DNA of 64,000 nt from the NCBI RefSeq assembly GCF_022378355.1, contig NZ_JAKMAJ010000005.1, positions 186,001-250,000 of the forward strand. Direction: 5' to 3'. The notes beneath the pieces are model-generated. The model worked only from the letters and a program-made list of their open reading frames with translations, ran no database searches and was not told where the DNA came from. This document shows, in pieces, positions 31,028 to 38,776 of the stretch (position 1 is the stretch's first letter; every line of letters begins with the position of its first letter). The stretch comes from Brenneria bubanii. GTDB taxonomy: Bacteria; Pseudomonadota; Gammaproteobacteria; Enterobacterales; Enterobacteriaceae. A program made the position numbers and the translations under genes.

Positions 31028-32041
31028 GTGAATAATAACTGGCATGACTATTTAGCTGATAGAGGATTAAATAACGCTCTTATAGAGGAATATTTAGCTT
31101 ATATAAATAGACTTGAAGAAAATTCAATCCCAGTCATTTTTGAAAATGAACACTTATCCAGACTACTAGGAATAAAATACCCAGAATTTAACAAACTCAT
31201 ATTCGGCACTCATAAATTCTATAGAAAATTCAAAATACCAAAAAGAAAGGGAGGATACAGAATTATTGCATCCCCGTATCCTTCATTATTTTCCTGTCAG
31301 AAATGGATATATAATAATATATTAAAAAAAATCCCAACACATGTTTGTGCGCAAGCATATAAAAAAGATCACTCTATAATAAAAAACGCAAACCTTCATT
31401 TAAATAACGATGTTATGTTAAAAATGGATATTAATAATTTCTTCTCTGAAATACCTATCAACTGGGTTATAAAATTATTTAGCGATCTTGGCTACTCAAA
31501 AAATGTATCTTTTGCTCTAGCATCATTATGCTGTCTCGATGGTGTTTTACCTCAAGGGGGGGTAACTAGCCCTGCGCTAAGCAATATTTTAATGCTCTCC
31601 CTCGATAATAGATTACATAAACTAGCCGAGAAATTTGACTTAATATATACACGTTATGCAGATGATATGTTTTTTTCTGGAAAGAAAATATCATCAAAAT
31701 TAATTAATTACATTAAAAACATCGTAGAAGAATACAATCTTTCAATTAATGAAAGCAAAACAAAATTACTAACAAAAGAAAAACGAAAAATAGTTACAGG
31801 AATAGATACTAGTAGCTCTAAATTAACATTACCACGGGCCACTAGACGCAATATAAAAAAATCCATGCATTTTATAATAAAATATGGTCTTATCGGACAC
31901 ATGAATAATGTAAAAATAAAAAATCCTAACTACCTTCTTTCATTAGAAGGCAAGATACGATTTTGGCTCCAAGTAGAACCAGAAAATCAAGAAGCTTTAT
32001 ATTTCCTCAACGAGATCTTAAAAATAAAGAAATTATCATAA
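31028..32041 (+). CDS. Retron reverse transcriptase
   Basis: 337 residues from GTG at 31028, with AAGGA at 31015-31019. Retron hallmarks are all present: NANLH at 120-124 (NAxxH), first catalytic Asp in MDINNFF (134), QGGVTSP at 176-182, YADD at 210-213 and VTG at 256-258. Length is typical for a compact retron RT without fused domains. It primes from the 2'-OH of a guanosine in msr and copies msd into msDNA. The msr-msd lies immediately upstream, the PRTase and winged-helix genes before that. AT-rich like its partners. No second RT or template-repeat/variable-repeat pair is seen. Confidence 0.96.
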   Translation: MNNNWHDYLADRGLNNALIEEYLAYINRLEENSIPVIFENEHLSRLLGIKYPEFNKLIFGTHKFYRKFKIPKRKGGYRIIASPYPSLFSCQKWIYNNILKKIPTHVCAQAYKKDHSIIKNANLHLNNDVMLKMDINNFFSEIPINWVIKLFSDLGYSKNVSFALASLCCLDGVLPQGGVTSPALSNILMLSLDNRLHKLAEKFDLIYTRYADDMFFSGKKISSKLINYIKNIVEEYNLSINESKTKLLTKEKRKIVTGIDTSSSKLTLPRATRRNIKKSMHFIIKYGLIGHMNNVKIKNPNYLLSLEGKIRFWLQVEPENQEALYFLNEILKIKKLS

Positions 32042-32218
32042 TAGCTAAATATTATACAACAGTTGGTAAGTCATCTAATATGAAAATTTTAATAAGCTCC
32101 ATAAATACAATAATATTAATGTAAATAAGTAAGTACCTATCAATAGGAAAAGTATCTACTTACCCACTTGAAACCTTGTTTCACATGATATGATCTACTG
32201 CTGAAAACCAATGATTCT

Positions 32219-32239
32219 TGTGTCCATAAATGTGCCCAT
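32219..32239. promoter_or_regulatory. Right-arm integrase sites
   Basis: TGTGTCCAT at 32219-32227 and TGTGCCCAT at 32231-32239, 12 bp apart, the same spacing as the first two left-arm sites. They lie between the retron and attR in the otherwise gene-free segment 32042-32294. Confidence 0.6.
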
Positions 32240-32294
32240 CGCACAAAAACGCACCAACAAACATAATGATAAATCAAACAGATAAAACAAAATT

Positions 32295-32432
32295 CCAGCT
32301 TCTGCATCGAACGCTGAGTCTGTAAGCGTCCACTCACTTCCACACATCCCGCATAGCTGCCTGTTATGCGGGATTTTTTGTTCCATCTATGTCTATTCGC
32401 TTCTACCAAGAGCCAGGGATTTTTGTGTCCAT
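32295..32432. repeat. Right attachment repeat (attR)
   Basis: CCAGCTTCTGCATCG (32295-32309), a copy of the mnmE 3' end lacking GCAAGT, followed by 123 bp (32310-32432) that match 22775-22897 with four differences, including a copy of the mnmE terminator. Confidence 0.82.
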
Positions 32433-32520
32433 CAATGTGCCCATGGACGATTTTCCGTGTGCCTTGGTTTATTTTTTGAACTGAAGATAATACTAAAACG
32501 CCCGCAGGCGTTTTGTACTT
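32433..32520. other. Degenerate left-arm-like sequence beyond attR, probable relic of another element
   Basis: After attR the sequence keeps aligning with the left arm: TGTGTCCAT, TGTGCCCAT (32436-32444), then GTGTGCCTTGG and a T-rich run matching the order at 22889-22945, but diverged. A hairpin AAAACGCC/GGCGTTTT (32495-32514) follows. From 32521 to 32762 nothing is recognised before the DDAH gene. This is what the left end of a second, decayed element would look like. Confidence 0.5.
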
Positions 32521-32762
32521 TACTGACGGTGACGTGATGCGCCGGCAGGCCGACGACTGCTACCTGACTCGCCAAGACATACATGCAATCACCGTAGTAG
32601 CGGAATGAAAGGCAGAGGCAAACAACAGCGGAATAGGTCGCGAAAGCGGTGATATACAGCGTAAATAGGTGGCCCGGCGGGGCGATTCGACCTGACCGGC
32701 GCCAACATCCGCCTGATAATCAAGTCAATATGTTCAGTTTTTCTTCCGTTAAGAGAGCCGTT

Positions 32763-33524
32763 ATGCATTTTACTCAAGCCATTGCCCGACTGCCCGCCGA
32801 TACCTGTGGTTCCGGTCAGACTACCGCCCGTCTCGGCGCCCCGGATATTTCCGCAACCGGTCGCCAGTTTCTGGCCTATGTGGATGCGTTGCTTCGCCTC
32901 GGCCTGAAAGTCACCGTACTGCCTGCCGCGCCGGCGTTTCCGGATGCGCATTTTGTTGAAGATACCGCCGTGGTAATGCCGGAGCTGGCGGTTATCACGC
33001 ACCCGGGCGCGCCCAGCCGTCAAGGCGAAGAAGAGAGTATTGCGCCCGTATTGACCGGATTTCGGCCGATAACCCGCATGAGCGAACGCGGTCATCTGGA
33101 CGGCGGCGATGTACTGCTGGTGGATAAGCATTTTTTTATCGGCCTGACCGCGCGCACCGATGAGGCGGGAATCGCCGAGTTTGCCGCGGCGGTAGAACCG
33201 CATGGCTACAGGGTGACGTCAATCGAAGTCAGCGCCGGCCTACATCTGAAATCCATCGTTAACTATGCCGGCGGTAATACGCTGCTGCTGACCGAAGACT
33301 ATCAACGCCATCCGGCGTTTGCCGCCTTCAACAAGATCGTTATTCCCGAAGAGGAATCCTATGCGGGTAACACCTTGTGGATTAACGATACGCTGATCAC
33401 CCCACGGGGCTACCCCTACACGCTGGCGCAAATAGAAAAGCTGGGCATGCCGATTATCCAGCTCGATACCAGCGAATTTAAAAAAATGGATGGCGGGCTG
33501 ACCTGTCTGTCGCTACGTTTCTAA
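32763..33524 (+). CDS. Dimethylarginine dimethylaminohydrolase-family amidinotransferase-fold enzyme
   Basis: 253 residues from the ATG at 32763, with AAGAGAG at 32751-32757; a longer reading to 32649 lacks family sequence and a ribosome site. The guanidino-group hydrolase fold is shown by FVEDTAVV (Glu66, Asp67), HLDGGDVLL, His161 in LHLKS and the nucleophile Cys248 in DGGLTCLSLRF. DDAHs convert N-omega-methylarginines to citrulline plus methylamines. Cotranscribed with a polar amino-acid binding protein and permeases, so it probably acts on an imported arginine derivative. Plain arginine or another guanidino compound remains possible. Confidence 0.85.
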   Translation: MHFTQAIARLPADTCGSGQTTARLGAPDISATGRQFLAYVDALLRLGLKVTVLPAAPAFPDAHFVEDTAVVMPELAVITHPGAPSRQGEEESIAPVLTGFRPITRMSERGHLDGGDVLLVDKHFFIGLTARTDEAGIAEFAAAVEPHGYRVTSIEVSAGLHLKSIVNYAGGNTLLLTEDYQRHPAFAAFNKIVIPEEESYAGNTLWINDTLITPRGYPYTLAQIEKLGMPIIQLDTSEFKKMDGGLTCLSLRF

Positions 33525-33553
33525 ACCGACGTTTATTACCAGGGATCTGAATC

Positions 33554-34327
33554 ATGAAAAAATTACTCGCGATTTTACTGACGGGTCTGGCGCTTTCCAC
33601 CTCGGTTTCCGCTCAGCAATTCGACACCATCAGCTTTGGCGTGGATGGCGGCTATCCGCCGTTCGACGTGCTATCGCCAAGCGGCGAGATCACTGGTTTT
33701 GATATCGATATCGCCAACGCGCTGTGCGATCAGTTGAAAGCGAAGTGCGTATTCGTGAAACAGCCGTTCGAGAGCATGATCGCCGCGCTCAACGCGCAGA
33801 AATTCGATGCGATTATCGCGTCGCTGACCATTACCGACGCGCGCCAAAAGGAAGTGGACTTTACCGACCGCTATTACCGCAGCTCAGCGCAACTGGTGGC
33901 GCGCAAGGGCAGCCCGCTGCTGCCGGAGGCGTCAAGCCTGAAGGGCAAAACGGTCGGCGTGCAGACCGGTTCCATCCATGAAGCCTATGCGAAAAAACAC
34001 TGGGGCAGTCAGGACGTGAAAATCGTCTCCTACGCCAATCAGGACAATGTCTACCTGGACCTGATGTCCGGGCGCATCAACGCCTCGCTGCAGGACAATC
34101 TCCAGGCGGCCAGCAGCTTTATCGATACCCCGCGCGGGCAGAAATTCGCGTTTGCCGGCCCGGTGATTCACGACGACAGCATATCCTCTGACGTCGGCAT
34201 CGCCATTCGCAAAGATAACCCGGCGCTGCGCGCTGCGCTCAACGGCGCCATCAAGGCCATCCGCGCCAACGGCACCTATGACGCGATCCAGAAAAAATAT
34301 TTCAGCTTCGATATTTACGGTGACTGA
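33554..34327 (+). CDS. Periplasmic polar amino-acid ABC binding protein (ArtJ/HisJ-like)
   Basis: 257 residues with a cleavable signal peptide (MKKLLAILLTGLALSTSVSA, then QQFD). The mature part GVDGGYPPFDVLSPSGEITGFDIDIANALCDQLKAKCVFVKQPFESMIAALNAQKFDAIIASLTITDARQKEVDFT is the SBP_bac_3 pattern for basic or other polar amino acids. It delivers the solute to the two permeases encoded next. The 29-bp gap to the DDAH gene implies one operon. A ligand like arginine or methylarginine fits the neighbours but is inferred. Confidence 0.92.
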   Translation: MKKLLAILLTGLALSTSVSAQQFDTISFGVDGGYPPFDVLSPSGEITGFDIDIANALCDQLKAKCVFVKQPFESMIAALNAQKFDAIIASLTITDARQKEVDFTDRYYRSSAQLVARKGSPLLPEASSLKGKTVGVQTGSIHEAYAKKHWGSQDVKIVSYANQDNVYLDLMSGRINASLQDNLQAASSFIDTPRGQKFAFAGPVIHDDSISSDVGIAIRKDNPALRAALNGAIKAIRANGTYDAIQKKYFSFDIYGD

Positions 34328-34402
34328 GTTGATGTCGCCTGGCAACGGGGGCGGACGGCATGAATTCGCCGTCCGCCAGCGAAACGGTATCGGAGGCGGC
34401 GA

Positions 34403-35095
34403 ATGGTAGCGGAATATTTACCCTTGCTGGCCCGGGGCGCGGCGCTGTCGCTGTGCGTCATGCTGCTGGCATTGGTGGTGGCGCTGACGCTTGGTTTGAT
34501 CAACGCGGTCATAAAGATGTTTGGCCCACGCTGGTTGCGCTGGCTGTCGATCGGTTACACCACGCTGGTGCGCGGCGTGCCGGAACTGGTCATCATGCTA
34601 TTACTGTTTTTCGGCGGCGAAATGCTGGTTAACGGTATCCTCGTCCTGTTCGGGTTCGCGTCGGTCCATTTCAATACCTTTATCTCCGGCGTACTGGCCA
34701 TTGGCTTTGTATTCGGCGCCTACTACACCGAAACCTTCCGCGGCGCGTTCCAGACCGTCGAGCGCGGTCAGTTGGAAGCCGCTGAGGCCTATGGCATGAC
34801 GCCATGGCAGGTTTTCCGCCGAATTATGCTGCCGCAGATGCTGAGCTTTGCGATTCCGGGCATTAATAATAACTGGCTCGGATTGATGAAAGCCTCGGCG
34901 CTGGTCTCCATTCTCGGTCTCGAAGATATGGTATGGCTGGCTGAGCAGGCCGGGCGCGCGACCCAAAAACCATTCCTGTTCTATTTCCTGGTGTCGATTA
35001 TTTATCTGGTGATTACTGCGCTATCCAGTTGGCTGTTTAATCGTCTCGCCCGCCGCTATTCCCTGACGCATCTGACGTCGGAAGAGGCGCGCTGA
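34403..35095 (+). CDS. Amino-acid ABC transporter permease (HisQ/ArtQ-like)
   Basis: 230 residues, HisMQ-family inner-membrane protein with about five helices. The EAA loop is EAAEAYGMTPWQVFRRIMLPQM, where the ATPase docks. Its stop overlaps the start of the second permease by one base. No ATP-binding gene is found in this operon. Confidence 0.93.
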   Translation: MVAEYLPLLARGAALSLCVMLLALVVALTLGLINAVIKMFGPRWLRWLSIGYTTLVRGVPELVIMLLLFFGGEMLVNGILVLFGFASVHFNTFISGVLAIGFVFGAYYTETFRGAFQTVERGQLEAAEAYGMTPWQVFRRIMLPQMLSFAIPGINNNWLGLMKASALVSILGLEDMVWLAEQAGRATQKPFLFYFLVSIIYLVITALSSWLFNRLARRYSLTHLTSEEAR

Positions 35096-35817
35096 TGAAT
35101 CTGCAAACGATAGTGGAAGCCGTGCCGGCCTTCCTGTGGAGCGACGGCGCGGATATCACCGGATTGGCGATGACCGCCAAACTGTTTTTGCTGGCGGTGG
35201 CGCCGGGCATGGCGCTGGCGGTAGTGATGGCGATGGGCCAGGTCTACGGCCCGCGCCCGCTCTCCCTGCTTATCCGCGGCCTGACCTGGTTTTTTCGCGG
35301 CACGCCGCTCTATTTGCAGTTAATGCTGATCTACTACGGCCTGTCGCAATTCGATGTGGTGCAGTTGGGATGGCAGGACGACCAGCCGTTCTGGCTGCTG
35401 TTTCGCGACGCCACCTTCTGCGCCGCGCTGGCGCTGGTGCTTAATACCAGCGCCTACGTCGCGGAACTGTTGGCCGGCATGATGGCGACCTTCTCGCGTC
35501 AGGAGTGGATCGCCGGCGAGGCTTTCGGCATGAGCAAGTGGCAAATCATCTACCGGCTGGTACTGCCGTCCACGCTGCGGCGCGGTATCCCGGCGCTGAA
35601 TAATGAGATGGTTTTCCTGCTGCACGCCACGTCGCTGGCCAGTACCGTCACGCTGCTGGATATCACCGGCGTGGCTCGCGCCTTCTACGCCACCACCTAC
35701 TCGCCATTTATTCCGTTTCTGATGGCGGCGGCGCTTTATCTGGTGTGCACCTTCTCGCTTATTTTCTTGTTTTCCCGCGCCGAACGGCGCTGGCTGGCGT
35801 TTCTCCGCCGCGGCTGA
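35095..35817 (+). CDS. Amino-acid ABC transporter permease (HisM/ArtM-like)
   Basis: 240 residues, the second HisMQ-family membrane subunit. EAA loop GEAFGMSKWQIIYRLVLPSTLRR; membrane segments at both ends. Together with the preceding subunit it forms the channel. It ends 20 bp before the convergent Lrp-type gene, so the transport operon stops here without its own ATPase. Confidence 0.93.
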   Translation: MNLQTIVEAVPAFLWSDGADITGLAMTAKLFLLAVAPGMALAVVMAMGQVYGPRPLSLLIRGLTWFFRGTPLYLQLMLIYYGLSQFDVVQLGWQDDQPFWLLFRDATFCAALALVLNTSAYVAELLAGMMATFSRQEWIAGEAFGMSKWQIIYRLVLPSTLRRGIPALNNEMVFLLHATSLASTVTLLDITGVARAFYATTYSPFIPFLMAAALYLVCTFSLIFLFSRAERRWLAFLRRG

Positions 35818-35837
35818 AGGTGGAACAGATACCGCGC

Positions 35838-36308
35838 TCAGGCGCGTTTGATGGCTTGCAGTTCGGTCAGGGTAACGATCTTATCCACACGAAATTTTTT
35901 GCTGGTCAGCCAGCCGTCGGCCAGTTGGCGATAATGCTCCATACTTCGGCAGCCAATACGTACCAGAAAATCGAAGCTGCCGCTGACCAGCCAGCAGTCC
36001 AGCACTTCCGCAGACTGGCGCATCTCCTGTTCAAACGCCGGTTGCGAATGGCCATGGTCGGCCAGCGCGATTTGCGCCTGCACCACAAACGCGTGTTCCG
36101 GCTCCGGCAGTTCTATGATGGCGCTGTAACCACGAATAATGCCCGCGCGTTCGAGCACGCGTACCCGCTCAAGGCAAGGGCGCGCGGTCAGATTCACCTG
36201 CTCCGACAGCTTCTGATAGGAAATGCGGCCATCCCGGCGCAGTATTTCAAGGATTTTTTTGTCGATTCGATCGAGCCGGGGTTTCTTTTCCACAACCAGG
36301 ACGTCCAA
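35838..36308 (-). CDS. Lrp/AsnC-family transcriptional regulator
   Basis: About 156 residues if the TTG at 36306-36308 is used; a GTG at 36291-36293 giving about 151 is as plausible, and neither has a clear ribosome site. N-terminal HTH LDRIDKKILEILRRDGRISYQKLSEQVNLTARPCLERVRVLERAGII, then the RAM ligand domain (AFVVQAQIAL.., LVSGSFDFLVRIGC). Such proteins sense amino acids. Convergent with the transporter genes and head to head with the M14 deacylase gene, so it likely controls both units. Confidence 0.9.
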   Translation of the reverse strand: MDVLVVEKKPRLDRIDKKILEILRRDGRISYQKLSEQVNLTARPCLERVRVLERAGIIRGYSAIIELPEPEHAFVVQAQIALADHGHSQPAFEQEMRQSAEVLDCWLVSGSFDFLVRIGCRSMEHYRQLADGWLTSKKFRVDKIVTLTELQAIKRA

Positions 36309-37426
36309 TGAAAATCAAACACCATAATTTACCTGAACATGCCCCCGGAGGGCAGCGCCAATTAACCAGTTTTCATTTCGGTCGGCCCGGTGACGGCGAG
36401 AAAATCTACCTGCAGGCCGGTTTACATGCCGATGAACTGCCCGGCATGCTGGTATTGCATTATCTTAAAAGATTACTCAGTCAGGCGGAACGGCGTGGCG
36501 AAATTCACAGCGAAATCGTCGTGGTTCCCATGGCTAACCCGCCGGGAATGGCTCAGGTGATGCTCAATAGCGGCATTGGACGTTTCGATCTGGTCAGCGG
36601 GCGCAACTTTAACCGCGATTTTCCCGATCTGGCGCGGCTGGCGCATCAACATTTGCAATCGTTGCCCGCGGCCGACGTCGTCAGCGATCCACAACGAGTG
36701 AGGACCGCCATGACCTCAGCGTTAAGCGAGCTGCCGGCCATCAGCGAAACGGCGGCCCTGCGCCGGCAACTGTTGCTGCTGGCCTGCGATGCCGACCTGG
36801 TGCTGGATTTACACTGCGACGATCGGGCGATCCTGCATCTGTACGCCGATCCCGCCTGGCGCGATGCGGCGCAAATTCTGGCGCGCTTTATGGATATCGG
36901 CACGCTGTTGCTGTCTGCGGATAGCGGCGGCGGGTCGTTTGATGAAGCCTGCGGTTTACCCTGGCGCCGGCTGGCGGCCAGTCATCAGGCCTGGCGCCAG
37001 CTCAAACCTCACTGTATGGCGGTAACCCTTGAGCTGCGCGGCCAGCAGGACGTCAGTCATGCATTAGCCAGCGCCGACGCACAGCGCCTTTATCACTATT
37101 TGCAGCACCGCGGCGCCATTGCCGGCGATGCGCCGGCGATACCGGAACGGGAAACCGTCATGTTGCCGTTTTCCGCCGGGGAAATTGTCCAGGCCCCGGC
37201 CTGCGGCATCCTGCTGCTGCTGCGTCAGCCGGGCGAGTGGGTTGACGCGGATGAGGTGGTGGCGGAAATTATCGATCCGCTCACCGACACGGTAAAAGCG
37301 GTGCGTACCCGGGTTAGCGGTCAGATCTACGCCTGCCGGCGGACGCCGTTCGTTACCCTGGGAGCGGAAATCATGAAAATCGCCGGCCATACGCCCTTTG
37401 ACGGCGGCGGCGGTTTGGCCGCCTGA
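36308..37426 (+). CDS. Succinylglutamate desuccinylase/aspartoacylase-family (M14-like) zinc deacylase
   Basis: 372 residues. Zinc ligands His40 and Glu43 in QAGLHADELPGM and His169 in LDLHCDD; substrate-site block GRNFNRDFPD at 98-107; catalytic Glu in AVTLELRGQ. A C-terminal lipoyl-like segment (EIVQAPACGILLLLRQPGEWVDADEVVAEIIDP) is usual in this AstE/AspA branch. Members remove acyl groups from N-acyl amino acids. Starts at the divergent Lrp gene. It may act on the same imported amino-acid derivative as the DDAH enzyme; the substrate is not known. Confidence 0.85.
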   Translation: MKIKHHNLPEHAPGGQRQLTSFHFGRPGDGEKIYLQAGLHADELPGMLVLHYLKRLLSQAERRGEIHSEIVVVPMANPPGMAQVMLNSGIGRFDLVSGRNFNRDFPDLARLAHQHLQSLPAADVVSDPQRVRTAMTSALSELPAISETAALRRQLLLLACDADLVLDLHCDDRAILHLYADPAWRDAAQILARFMDIGTLLLSADSGGGSFDEACGLPWRRLAASHQAWRQLKPHCMAVTLELRGQQDVSHALASADAQRLYHYLQHRGAIAGDAPAIPERETVMLPFSAGEIVQAPACGILLLLRQPGEWVDADEVVAEIIDPLTDTVKAVRTRVSGQIYACRRTPFVTLGAEIMKIAGHTPFDGGGGLAA

Positions 37427-37492
37427 ACGGCGACCGACCCTTCACCATAGCCGGGTGATATTGCGTGCGGCTATGGGCGGCGGCGCCTACCG

Positions 37493-37909
37493 CTATTTTT
37501 CCTCTCCCGTCAGAAAAGGCAGAATGCATTCCGTGATAAGCGGCGCCAGAGCAAGATCGGCGCCGCCGGCGAGGCGATACCAGACCAGCTCTTCAATCTC
37601 CGCTGAGGCGCTCACCGTATGGGCGATCTCCGCACGCCAGACCTTTGCCCGCACATCGGCGTTATCTTCATTCGCCGCCGCCGCCGTCCATTGCCCGATA
37701 TAGCCTAACTGCTCCGGCTTGAGGGATAGCCCCAGCTCTTCCTTCAGCTCGCGCAACAGAGCGTTTTCACTCGCTTCCTGAGGCTCCGGTTTTCCTCCCG
37801 GCAACATAAAATATGGCGTCCCTCTTTTACGCACCAGCAGAAGCGCATTATCGGCATTAAATAGGCAGGCGGCGCTAACCGTAATCAGGGTTCTCATTTT
37901 GCCGACCAT
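37493..37909 (-). CDS. NUDIX hydrolase
   Basis: 138 residues (about 134 if MRTLITVSA is the true start). The Nudix box GGKPEPQEASENALLRELKEELGL fits Gx5Ex7REUxEExGU. Members hydrolyse nucleoside diphosphates linked to another group, often as housecleaning enzymes; the substrate is not known. Overlaps the upstream LOG gene by 16 bp, so the two are cotranscribed. A hairpin (37445-37476) separates it from the convergent deacylase gene. Confidence 0.9.
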   Translation of the reverse strand: MVGKMRTLITVSAACLFNADNALLLVRKRGTPYFMLPGGKPEPQEASENALLRELKEELGLSLKPEQLGYIGQWTAAAANEDNADVRAKVWRAEIAHTVSASAEIEELVWYRLAGGADLALAPLITECILPFLTGEEK

Positions 37910-38460
37910 TTTTTTTCCGGCGGCTGATACGCGTTGAAATAGCTCAGCAGCTCATCAATGTTGTCAGAAAAACGCAGCATGTCGGCGTGTCGGCGATGGA
38001 GAAAGCCTTCATGCACCATCTTTTCCGTCATCGCCTGTAGAGGTTCAAAATACTGATTAATATTAAGAAAACCGCAGGGTTTTTCATGAATGCCCAACTG
38101 CGCCCACGTCCACTGTTCGAATATCTCTTCCAGGGTGCCGGCGCCGCCGGGCAGCGCGATAAAGGCGTGAGACAGCTCCGCCATTTTATTTTTTCGCTCA
38201 TGCATCGTTTCCACGACATGCAGTTCAGTCAGGCCGGTATGCGCGATTTCTTTTTCAGCCAGCGATCTGGGTATGATCCCGATGACGCGCCCCCCAGCGG
38301 AAAGCGCGGCATCGGCGATAGCCCCCATAATGCCCACTTTGCCGCCGCCATAAACGATATCGACGCCGTTTTGCGCCAGAAACCGTCCCGCCTCTTTGGC
38401 TTTATTGAGATAATCCGGCCTATTGCCGGAGGCTGAACCACAAAAAATACCAATAATCAT
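37894..38460 (-). CDS. LOG-family nucleoside 5'-monophosphate phosphoribohydrolase
   Basis: 188 residues. The family motif PGGAGTLEEIFEQWTWAQLG (PGGxGTxxE) and the nucleotide-binding YGGGKVGIMGAIADAAL are intact, as in TIGR00730/YvdD-type proteins. LOG enzymes release the base from nucleoside monophosphates; some make active cytokinins in plant-associated organisms. In enterobacteria the role is usually nucleotide turnover. A plant role here is only a possibility. First gene of a two-gene unit with the NUDIX hydrolase. Confidence 0.9.
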   Translation of the reverse strand: MIIGIFCGSASGNRPDYLNKAKEAGRFLAQNGVDIVYGGGKVGIMGAIADAALSAGGRVIGIIPRSLAEKEIAHTGLTELHVVETMHERKNKMAELSHAFIALPGGAGTLEEIFEQWTWAQLGIHEKPCGFLNINQYFEPLQAMTEKMVHEGFLHRRHADMLRFSDNIDELLSYFNAYQPPEKKWSAK

Positions 38461-38776
38461 CCGGTTATCCTACATTACGCTCGATTAAATGACTGAATCA
38501 GCACTGAGTTCTTACTATTTTATCTACCGGCAGAAGACAAAGAAAGTCCGATGGCGCGATGCCGGCGAATTATCGTGCCGATAACCGGCGCGGCGCGATC
38601 AGCGTTATTACCCCCCTTCGCCGGCGCTATAGTGAGGTGTTCAGGATCATTCAGCCCGTTATGGACTCACGATAACATCGAATAATCACGAGATTCTTAG
38701 CCGTTGTCATAGAAAAGAAACCATCGGCGGCGGTCATCGTCACCTTCAGCGCAATGACAGGCCGGCGCCCGGGCAT
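38461..38776. other. Intergenic region, 316 bp, no feature recognised
   Basis: Between the LOG gene and the 3' end of the ApbE gene. No ORF, strong hairpin with T-run, or known site was seen beyond generic GC-rich short palindromes. Confidence 0.5.

Larger units (their letters stand above)
22754..32432. mobile_element. Integrative island (P4-like) at the 3' end of mnmE, carrying a retron
   Basis: The left boundary is the 3' end of mnmE; the right boundary is a near-identical copy of a 123-bp segment at 32310-32432. Between them lie a P4-type integrase, small phage-type regulators, a primase-helicase, a second tyrosine recombinase and a retron. No structural phage genes, conjugation genes or tRNA are seen, so a satellite or mobilisable island is likely. 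Integration at mnmE 3' is known for other islands such as SGI1, whose integrase group differs. The retron half is visibly AT-rich, unlike both the chromosome and the island's replication genes. Confidence 0.88.

Noticed and set aside
31028-32041. Reverse transcriptase of a group II intron or diversity-generating retroelement
   Set aside because: No maturase domain, intron RNA or template/variable repeats; NAxxH and VTG motifs plus an adjacent msr-msd identify a retron.
32649-32762. N-terminal extension of the DDAH-family protein
   Set aside because: The extra 38 residues lack family sequence; the ATG at 32763 has AAGAGAG at a proper distance.
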